From an uncultured Prevotella sp. (GTDB taxonomy: Bacteria > Bacteroidota > Bacteroidia > Bacteroidales > Bacteroidaceae), in the NCBI GenBank assembly GCA_937895845.1, contig CALBLK010000037.1, positions 1 to 12,463 of the forward strand: a stretch of 12,463 nucleotides of DNA. The letters run 5' to 3'. Position 1 is the first letter of the stretch; each line of letters starts with the position of its first letter. The notes beneath the pieces are model-generated. The model was given only the letters and a program-made list of their open reading frames with translations. It was not told where the DNA came from and ran no database searches. This document shows, piece after piece, positions 7,420 through 12,463 of this stretch. Both the position numbers and the translations under genes were made by a program.

Positions 7420-8395
7420 TTTCCGAAAGGTTATAATATTGTTGGCACTGGCGACCTTTGGGTCGCCAGTGCTGTCTTATAGCCAGGCCTTGACATTCCC
7501 TAAGACTGTTCCACCTGGAGATTACAGTGGAATAGCGTGGCTTGGGGGGAGCCGGTTTGCCGTGGCCTGCGACAAGTCAAAGGCCGGTTTCTTTGTCTTT
7601 GACATTAGGATTGACTCTGTGTCTGGAAGAATATTTTCTGTAAGCAATGAAGGGTTCAAGTCGTGTGGCCTGCCTTGCAGGGACCAAGAGGGGATTGCTT
7701 GGTTCCCGCCAGACAGCACAGTGTTTATTTGTGGGGAGAAAGACAATGAAGTGTTGGAATATGATGCTGGCGGCTGTCCAACAGGGCGCAGGCTTCAGAT
7801 GCCCGGAGTGTTCAAGTCTTCCTCTTCAAACCTTGGCATTGAGTCGCTAACTTACAATGCCTGTACACAACGCTTCTGGATAACGTCTGAAAGCACACTG
7901 CCGGATGATGGTGAACGGGCTTCTTCCACCAACGGCACCTCTAACCTGTTGCGCTTGCAGTCTTTCGAGACCAGCTTGTCACCAGCAGAATACTACTATT
8001 ACAAGATGGACAAACCCAAGGCCACAAGGGCTGCTGCCATCTATGCCATGGGTGTCAGCGAGATGTGTGCCCTTGATGATGGCAGACTTTTGGTCTTGGA
8101 GCGTGAGTTCTTTGTGCCCAGACGAAAGATAGGGGCATGGGTAGAATGCAAGTTGTTTGTTGTAAATCCCGAGGCTGCACAGCCGGAAACTGTACTTCCG
8201 AAAAGTTTGCTGTGGCAGAACCATACCAGGTTGAATCTGACAAACAGGAGTCTTGCCAATTATGAGGGGATGTGCCTTGGCCCCAGGCTGAAAAATGGCA
8301 AAAGGGTTGTTGTGCTGGTCAGCGACTCTCAGCACGGATATAAGAAAATGCTGAAAGATTGGTTTCTCACGCTTACCGTCGCAGATGGTCAATAA
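7409..8395 (+). CDS. Secreted phytase-like / esterase-like beta-propeller protein
   Basis: A 328-residue protein starting at the ATG that overlaps the lacZ stop by 11 nt. An in-frame upstream ATG at 7373 would prepend 12 polar residues, whereas the 7409 start places a basic N-terminus (MLNDFRK) and a hydrophobic stretch (VIILLALA) as a proper signal peptide, so 7409 is preferred. Repeated blade-like motifs fit the esterase-like-activity-of-phytase family (PF13449): DYSGIAW (38-44), RDQEGIAW (91-98), LGIESLTY (142-149), GVSEMCALDDG (215-225) followed by LLVLERE, and NYEGM with VSDSQ (284-308). The family name does not guarantee phytase activity. Export to the periplasm or cell surface is inferred. 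It is probably cotranscribed and translationally coupled with lacZ. The protein contains several cysteines (86, 90, 109, 123, 152) that could form disulfides. Confidence 0.75.
   Translation: MLNDFRKVIILLALATFGSPVLSYSQALTFPKTVPPGDYSGIAWLGGSRFAVACDKSKAGFFVFDIRIDSVSGRIFSVSNEGFKSCGLPCRDQEGIAWFPPDSTVFICGEKDNEVLEYDAGGCPTGRRLQMPGVFKSSSSNLGIESLTYNACTQRFWITSESTLPDDGERASSTNGTSNLLRLQSFETSLSPAEYYYYKMDKPKATRAAAIYAMGVSEMCALDDGRLLVLEREFFVPRRKIGAWVECKLFVVNPEAAQPETVLPKSLLWQNHTRLNLTNRSLANYEGMCLGPRLKNGKRVVVLVSDSQHGYKKMLKDWFLTLTVADGQ
7445..7472 (+). other. Strong hairpin inside the signal-peptide coding region
   Basis: The arm GCACTGGCGACC (7445-7456) pairs perfectly with GGTCGCCAGTGC (7461-7472) around a 4-nt TTTG loop, giving 12 consecutive base pairs, 9 of them G-C. 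It lies 25 nt after the lacZ stop and about 36 nt into the downstream gene. No T-run follows, so it is not a typical intrinsic terminator. An attenuating, mRNA-stabilising or processing role is possible. Confidence 0.75.
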
Positions 8396-8406
8396 GCGTG
8401 AGAAAC
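8362..8406. terminator. 14-bp inverted repeat between convergent genes, candidate bidirectional terminator
   Basis: GTTTCTCACGCTTA (8362-8375) is the exact reverse complement of TAAGCGTGAGAAAC (8393-8406), with a 17-nt loop. The right arm begins with the stop codon of the phytase-like gene (TAA, 8393-8395). The convergent uridine phosphorylase gene ends at 8420. Neither strand has a clean T-run directly after the stem, so the termination role rests on position and stem strength. Confidence 0.6.
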
Positions 8407-8419
8407 ATAGGGATTGCCG

Positions 8420-9292
8420 TTAGATTCTTTCCAGTACAAGCCTTACAAGGTCGTCTATCTGTCCCTTGTAGCCTGTGTTGGCTTTGCAGGCCACGCGGTT
8501 GGCTATCACCATACATACTGTCGTGGCCTTGTGGCCCATTAGGCGTGACAGGCCGGCCAGGGCTGAACTTTCCATCTCAAAGTTGGTGATTCGCCTTCCG
8601 TTATACTCAAAGCTCTCAATTTTCTCATTCTGATGTGGGTCGGCCAGTGGAACGCGCAACTGGCGGCCCTGCGGGCCGAAAAACCCGCCACAGGCAACGG
8701 TGATACCTCTGACCATGTCTTTCTGCGCAATCCTTTCCACCATCTCGTGGCTTGCATCGATGGCGTAAGGGTAGGGCATGCACATATTGCCCGTCCACCC
8801 AAGATGGGCAATCAGCGCCCTTTCGAGAGGCAGGTCACATACGGCGTTTCTGCCCTCGTAGAAATTGAGCAGGCCGTCAAAGCCAATAGAGGTCTCTGAG
8901 CATATAAACGTCCCCTCTGGCGTGTTGGGCTGCAACCCCCCGCAGGTTCCCACACGGACAATGTCCAGGGTTCTGTGGCTTGGCTTGTCTTCACGCGTGC
9001 AGAAGTCAATGTTGGCCAGCGCGTCTAGTTCGTTCATCACGATGTCAATGTTGTCACAGCCAATACCTGTTGACACCACAGTGATGCGCTTGCCGTGGCA
9101 AGCACCTGTAACTGTTCTAAACTCGCGGCTTGCCACCTCGCACTCTCTTGACTCAAGGTGGGAAGCCACCAAATCAACTCTGCCTGGGTCTCCAACAAGG
9201 ACAACCTTGTCTGCCAGCTGCTCGGGCTTGACATGCAGATGGAACACACTTCCATCCGCATTGATAATCAGTTCAGATTCCTTGTATTTCAT
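8420..9292 (-). CDS. udp: Uridine phosphorylase (nucleoside phosphorylase, UP family)
   Basis: Cytosolic enzyme for phosphorolysis of uridine to uracil and ribose 1-phosphate, a pyrimidine salvage step. From the ATG at 9292 it has 290 residues, longer than E. coli Udp (253). Motifs: GDPGR phosphate loop (34-38), STGIGCDN (74-81), RVGTCGG (113-119), a PQGRQLR segment with Gln208 and Arg210 matching the uracil-recognising Gln-x-Arg of uridine phosphorylases, and NFEMES (237-242) for ribose contact. The Gln-x-Arg pair favours uridine over purine nucleosides. An in-frame ATG at 9343 would add 17 residues (MKNLKPRPSS...) that read as an out-of-frame copy of the upstream gene's coiled-coil coding sequence, so 9292 is preferred. 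This start lies 20 nt inside the preceding gene, suggesting translational coupling. Confidence 0.9.
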   Translation of the reverse strand: MKYKESELIINADGSVFHLHVKPEQLADKVVLVGDPGRVDLVASHLESRECEVASREFRTVTGACHGKRITVVSTGIGCDNIDIVMNELDALANIDFCTREDKPSHRTLDIVRVGTCGGLQPNTPEGTFICSETSIGFDGLLNFYEGRNAVCDLPLERALIAHLGWTGNMCMPYPYAIDASHEMVERIAQKDMVRGITVACGGFFGPQGRQLRVPLADPHQNEKIESFEYNGRRITNFEMESSALAGLSRLMGHKATTVCMVIANRVACKANTGYKGQIDDLVRLVLERI

Positions 9293-10439
9293 AGTTTCTA
9301 ATTGTTTTTTCAAGCTGCTTGGCCTGGGTTTCAAGTTTTTCAAGCTGCTGTTCCTTTTTCAGTATGTCGCTTTTCATAGACTGTCTCCCCTTTGGGCTCT
9401 GCGTGGCATAAAGGTCCCGTTGGCGGTCAAGGTCATTCTGCAATAGCTTGATGCCTTTTCTCATCTCTTGCAGTTTGCCAAACCGTTCCTTGTTGCCCTT
9501 GCGCTTGAACTCAGACAAGTGCGTGTACACTGTGCTGTCGTTGACGACAAACGCGAAAGCCCCGTGCCTGGTGCGTGGCCGGCTCTCCTCAATCTTTTTT
9601 ATCCTTGTCAATGCCTGCAGCCTTTCCTTGCCGTTCCCCCATGTGTCTGCAATCCTGTTGAGCATGGCTAATGACTTCAGCTTTTCGGGCGGCATTGACT
9701 CTGCCGGATAGACATCATGCGCTTCGTTTGGGATGAATGTATAGATGCAGACATTTCCTTTCTTCTGTCTCCTGTCTGTTACAAACAGTCCCAGGTGCTC
9801 TATGTCATCCACCGCCATCATATAGTCGTTGCCCGTAGAGTTGAAAGGCATGCCCACGTTCTCGGGCTTGAGGAAACTTTGGGTCTCCGCGTCATAGCGT
9901 GTGACAAAGATATCGTATCCGCCTATACTTTCAGGCCCCTTTGCTGCAAAGTAAAAAGTTGTCCCATCGGTCATCATGAAAGGGTAGTTAGGATGTTTGT
10001 AGACTGTGGTGTCAATACCTTTCAGCATCGTCCCCCTTGTCCACTTGTTGCCGATATAGTCACTGCTGAACAGTGCCGTGTTGCCGTCGGCTGTCTGTCT
10101 TGAAAAAAAGCATTTCCCGCCCATCTGGTCAATGTTGACATAGGTGTCAGCATAGCCGTTGACATTGAAAAACTCATTGTAATTTCTGATTGAGCCAACC
10201 TCGGGGTTCAGCTTGTAATGTTCCAGGAACGACGCTTTAGGAACAACGACACTGTCTACCACGACAATCTTCTGGGTTGAGGCTGTCATTTGGTCTTGCC
10301 GTTCCTGTTCTAACCGTTCTTCTGCTGTCACTGTATGTACAGGCTTCTTCAGAACTTTCCTTTTTGTGCGCTGCGCTTGTGACGGAACGGCCACGCCCAG
10401 TGCGAGTAACAGTGGTATGATGATATTCTTGCTCTTCAT
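9273..10439 (-). CDS. Secreted PD40-type beta-propeller protein with C-terminal coiled coil
   Basis: A 388-residue protein from the ATG at 10439; an ATG three codons upstream (10448) is possible. Residues 1-23 form a signal peptide (KNIIIPLLLALGVAV then SQAQ) without a lipobox cysteine, so periplasmic location is inferred. Residues 24-60 are charged. Residues about 100-225 hold PD40/WD40-like blades: GGKCFFSRQ, TALFSSDYIGNKW, YPFMMTDGTTFYFAAKGP, GGYDIFVTRYD and GLFVTDRR, the pattern common in Bacteroidetes envelope proteins. Residues about 315-388 are rich in Lys, Gln, Glu and Leu and should form a coiled coil. No OmpA-type peptidoglycan-binding domain is present. Function is unknown; scaffold or sensor roles are guesses. 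Its last 20 nt overlap the uridine phosphorylase gene, and a -7 box lies 22 nt upstream. Confidence 0.78.
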   Translation of the reverse strand: MKSKNIIIPLLLALGVAVPSQAQRTKRKVLKKPVHTVTAEERLEQERQDQMTASTQKIVVVDSVVVPKASFLEHYKLNPEVGSIRNYNEFFNVNGYADTYVNIDQMGGKCFFSRQTADGNTALFSSDYIGNKWTRGTMLKGIDTTVYKHPNYPFMMTDGTTFYFAAKGPESIGGYDIFVTRYDAETQSFLKPENVGMPFNSTGNDYMMAVDDIEHLGLFVTDRRQKKGNVCIYTFIPNEAHDVYPAESMPPEKLKSLAMLNRIADTWGNGKERLQALTRIKKIEESRPRTRHGAFAFVVNDSTVYTHLSEFKRKGNKERFGKLQEMRKGIKLLQNDLDRQRDLYATQSPKGRQSMKSDILKKEQQLEKLETQAKQLEKTIRNYEIQGI

Positions 10440-10461
10440 CTGTGGCATATAATATTTCCTG

Positions 10462-10469
10462 CAAACTTA
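10462..10469 (-). promoter_or_regulatory. -7 promoter box for the PD40 protein-udp unit
   Basis: On the minus strand this reads TAAGTTTG, matching TAnnTTTG. It is 22 nt before the ATG at 10439, which supports that start over 10448. No TTTG -33 element is visible at the expected distance. Confidence 0.6.
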
Positions 10470-10566
10470 CATATTATTTTTTGAATTATGGTCTGGAATA
10501 CAAGAAAAAGTAATGTGCCTGGCCGATTTGGGGCTAATGGCAAGGTGTATTTTCATTGTTTTTCAT

Positions 10567-10574
10567 TACATTTG
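10567..10574 (+). promoter_or_regulatory. -7 promoter box for pyrK-pyrD
   Basis: TACATTTG matches TAnnTTTG and lies 26 nt before the ATG at 10601. Because the box is downstream of the in-frame ATG at 10556, transcription from it would exclude that longer start. A 10-bp direct repeat (TTTTCATT at 10550-10557 and 10560-10567) directly precedes and touches the box. Confidence 0.6.
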
Positions 10575-10600
10575 CACAAATTTTGAATGTAAGACAGCGA

Positions 10601-11374
10601 ATGAACAAATACATATCGGATTTGGAGGTCTGTCAGGTTGAGCGGCTCAACGATAAGACAGCTTTGATAAAGCTAACCCAGACCACGCCTTTGCCGGAAA
10701 TGCGTCCAGGCCAGTTTGTTGAGGTACTTGTCCGTGACTCGTGCCGGACAATGCTGCGCCGCCCCATTTCCATCCACTTTGTCGACCGTGTGCACAATGA
10801 ACTTTGGCTTTTGGTGGCGGTTGTCGGTGACGGTACGCGCCACATCGCCGGGACTCCGGTTGGCGGAACGCTTAACTGTGTGTTTCCCCTTGGCAACGGA
10901 TTCTCTATGCCCTCTGCCGCGCTTGAACGTGTCTTGCTGGTAGGCGGAGGTGTTGGTGTCGCTCCGCTGCTTTACATGGGTGCAGAGGTGAGACGGATGG
11001 GGTGCACCCCCACTTTTCTGTTAGGGGCGCGAACGGGCGCAGACCTGTTGCAACTGAAAGAGTTTGAAAAATATGGCAGGGTGATGGTGACCACCGAGGA
11101 CGGCTCTGCCGGCGAACGTGGGTTTGTGACCGGTCACGCAGTGCTGTCAGATTCGTTTGACCGTATCTGTACCTGCGGGCCCAAGCCCATGATGGTTGCG
11201 GTGGCAAAGTATGCCAGAAAGGCTGGCGTTAAATGCGAGGTGTCATTGGAAAACATGATGGCATGCGGTGTGGGAGCCTGTCTCTGTTGTGTGGAAAAGA
11301 CAGCAGAAGGTAACCTGTGTGTATGTAAAGAAGGACCTGTTTTTGATATTAACCGACTATTATGGCAGATTTAA
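10601..11374 (+). CDS. pyrK: Dihydroorotate dehydrogenase B, electron transfer subunit
   Basis: The FAD and [2Fe-2S] subunit that passes electrons from dihydroorotate, via PyrD, to NAD+ in de novo pyrimidine synthesis. It has 257 residues from the ATG at 10601, which is preferred because a -7 box lies between it and the in-frame ATG at 10556. The N-terminal flavin barrel has RPGQFVEV (35-42) and RRPISIH (53-59) for FAD. The NAD-binding domain has LLVGGGVGVAPLL (112-124) and CGPKPMM (192-198). The iron-sulfur ligands are Cys222, Cys227, Cys230 and Cys242 (CGVGACLCC, then VCKEGPVF); Cys229 and Cys240 are extra cysteines near the cluster. The last 13 nt overlap pyrD, as expected for tightly coupled subunits of one complex. 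Confidence 0.96.
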   Translation: MNKYISDLEVCQVERLNDKTALIKLTQTTPLPEMRPGQFVEVLVRDSCRTMLRRPISIHFVDRVHNELWLLVAVVGDGTRHIAGTPVGGTLNCVFPLGNGFSMPSAALERVLLVGGGVGVAPLLYMGAEVRRMGCTPTFLLGARTGADLLQLKEFEKYGRVMVTTEDGSAGERGFVTGHAVLSDSFDRICTCGPKPMMVAVAKYARKAGVKCEVSLENMMACGVGACLCCVEKTAEGNLCVCKEGPVFDINRLLWQI

Positions 11375-12270
11375 ATGTTGAGATAGGCAGTCTCAGAATG
11401 AAAAACCCGGTGATGACCGCATCGGGCACATTTGGCTATGGCTTGGAATTTGCCGACCTTGTGCCGCTTGACAAAATTGGAGGCATCATCGTTAAAGGCA
11501 CCACCTTGAAGCCGCGCGAGGGCAATGACTACCCGCGTATGGCCGAGACCCCGCAAGGGATGCTGAACTGTGTAGGCCTTCAAAACAAAGGTGTTGACTA
11601 TTTCTGTGCTCACATCTACCCCCAAATCAAGGACATCGGCACCAATATGATTGTCAACGTGAGCGGTTCCTCTCCAGAAGACTATGCAGAGTGCGCGGCC
11701 CGCATAGATGCGCTTGACCGTATTCCGGCCATAGAACTCAACATCTCCTGTCCCAATGTTCATGACGGGGGAATGGCTTTTGGCGTGACTTGCTCTGGTG
11801 CCGCATCGGTAGTCAAAGCCGTTCGTGCCCGCTACCATAAAACATTGATTGTCAAATTGTCGCCAAACGTGACAGACATCGCTGAAATAGCCCTGGCTTG
11901 TGAGGCCGAGGGGGCGGACAGCGTGTCACTCATCAATACGCTTATGGGCATGTCGATAGACATTGAACGCCGCCGCCCGGCACTCAGTATCGGGACTGGT
12001 GGGCTTAGCGGTCCTGCCGTCCGGCCTGTCGCGGTACGGATGGTGTGGCAAGTGGCCAAGGCTGTGCGGATACCCGTCGTCGGCTTGGGGGGAATAACCT
12101 GCGCGCACGATGCCATTGAGTTCTTGATGGCCGGGGCCTCCGCGATAGAGATAGGCACGGCCAATTTTATTGACCCTGAAGTTTGCCTGAAAGTCAGCCA
12201 CGGCATCAATGACTGGCTTGATGCGCATGGATGCGCAAACGTGACAGACATCATAGGCGCAGCTTGTTAG
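11362..12270 (+). CDS. pyrD: Dihydroorotate dehydrogenase B, catalytic subunit (class 1B)
   Basis: The FMN subunit that oxidises dihydroorotate to orotate and partners PyrK. It has 302 residues, the usual class 1B length (about 300-310). Motifs: ASGTFGYG (20-27), VKGTT with Lys45, MLNCVGLQN (67-75), ELNISCPNV with catalytic-base Cys130, VKLSPNV with Lys165, a SLINTLMGM segment, and the phosphate-binding glycine motifs VVGLGGI and GASAIEIGTA near the C-terminus. A catalytic cysteine rather than serine, together with the adjacent pyrK, places it in the cytosolic NAD-linked 1B class rather than the quinone-linked class 2. The start codon lies inside the pyrK end. The gene is intact and followed by a candidate terminator. 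Confidence 0.97.
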   Translation: MADLNVEIGSLRMKNPVMTASGTFGYGLEFADLVPLDKIGGIIVKGTTLKPREGNDYPRMAETPQGMLNCVGLQNKGVDYFCAHIYPQIKDIGTNMIVNVSGSSPEDYAECAARIDALDRIPAIELNISCPNVHDGGMAFGVTCSGAASVVKAVRARYHKTLIVKLSPNVTDIAEIALACEAEGADSVSLINTLMGMSIDIERRRPALSIGTGGLSGPAVRPVAVRMVWQVAKAVRIPVVGLGGITCAHDAIEFLMAGASAIEIGTANFIDPEVCLKVSHGINDWLDAHGCANVTDIIGAAC

Positions 12271-12277
12271 TTTGTTC

Positions 12278-12310
12278 GCCGGGACCGACTGTGTCTGGCC
12301 TCGTTTTTCT
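12278..12310 (+). terminator. Candidate intrinsic terminator after pyrD
   Basis: GCCGGGAC (12278-12285) can pair with GTCTGGC (12293-12299), giving a 7-bp stem with one bulged G and one G-T pair, and a 7-nt loop. A five-T run follows at 12304-12308. The position, 8 nt after the pyrD stop, fits transcription termination. The stem is modest and the T-run begins 4 nt after it. Confidence 0.45.
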
Positions 12311-12383
12311 ATTGAGATAATCGCATAACCTCAATCATACCATAATATTCCATAGCGTTTAACCTCGCGATGCGGGCTTCAAT

Positions 12384-12463
12384 GCGCTGTGGAACGGTGC
12401 GTTTTGCGCTGCGGAACGGTGCGTTTTGCACTGCGGAACGGTGCATTTTGCACTGCGGAACGG
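12384..12463. repeat. 22-bp tandem repeat, about 3.6 copies, continuing past the window edge
   Basis: Three full 22-bp units start at 12384, 12406 and 12428, and a 14-base partial unit starts at 12450. The core is GCRCTGCGGAACGGTGCRTTTT (R = A or G), with one T variant in the first unit. Each unit carries GTGC-RTTTT-GCRC, which can form a small hairpin. The period is not a multiple of three, and the array has no stop codon in any of the six frames. A plus-strand ATG at 12370 opens a frame through it to the edge, so a coding origin cannot be excluded, though noncoding is more likely. Between the terminator and the array (12311-12383) nothing else was recognised except a weak 6-bp inverted repeat. 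Confidence 0.9.

Noticed and set aside
12311..12335. ATTGAG...CTCAAT inverted repeat after pyrD
   Set aside because: The arms are only 6 bp with a 13-nt loop and AT-rich content, within chance expectation.
12384..12463. Tandem repeats considered as a CRISPR array
   Set aside because: The 22-bp units are directly contiguous with no unique spacers, and no cas genes are present.

Overview
The window looks like chromosomal DNA from a Bacteroidales bacterium, perhaps Prevotellaceae, although the genus cannot be fixed from sequence alone. Support comes from repeated promoter cores of the Bacteroidetes type (TAnnTTTG, here TAACTTTG, TAAGTTTG and TACATTTG) just upstream of gene starts, the lack of strong Shine-Dalgarno sequences, a secreted GH2 beta-galactosidase, and a PD40-type secreted protein. 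No rRNA, tRNA, phage, insertion sequence or CRISPR array was seen. Nearly all of the window is coding.

Layout. (1) On the minus strand, the first 1470 bases encode the N-terminal 490 residues of a MaeB-type malic enzyme with a phosphotransacetylase-like tail that runs off the left edge. (2) It is divergent from a TetR-type regulator (1652-2284). The two -7 boxes lie inside the arms of a perfect 14-bp inverted repeat. (3) Four plus-strand genes follow with tight spacing at three of four junctions or fewer: a divergent UDP-GlcNAc 2-epimerase homologue, a DUF2461 protein 2 nt later, a GH2 beta-galactosidase after an 88-nt gap, and a secreted phytase-like (esterase-like) protein overlapping it by 11 nt. 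(4) On the minus strand, converging on these, is a two-gene unit: a secreted PD40/coiled-coil protein whose end overlaps a uridine phosphorylase gene by 20 nt. (5) Divergent from that unit is pyrK-pyrD, the two subunits of NAD-dependent dihydroorotate dehydrogenase, overlapping by 13 nt. A candidate intrinsic terminator and a 22-bp tandem repeat running off the right edge follow.

How the genes work together. Most are ordinary metabolism: malate to pyruvate, lactose or galactoside hydrolysis in the periplasm, uridine salvage, and the orotate step of de novo pyrimidine synthesis. Salvage (udp) and de novo synthesis (pyrKD) sit back to back, so a shared control region is possible but not shown.

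I do not see a clear new system. The points most worth a second look are the epimerase homologue lacking two of the catalytic residues expected for its family, the symmetric divergent promoter beside the TetR gene, a strong hairpin inside a signal-peptide coding region, a 14-bp hairpin straddling a stop codon between convergent genes, and the edge tandem repeat with paired substitutions.
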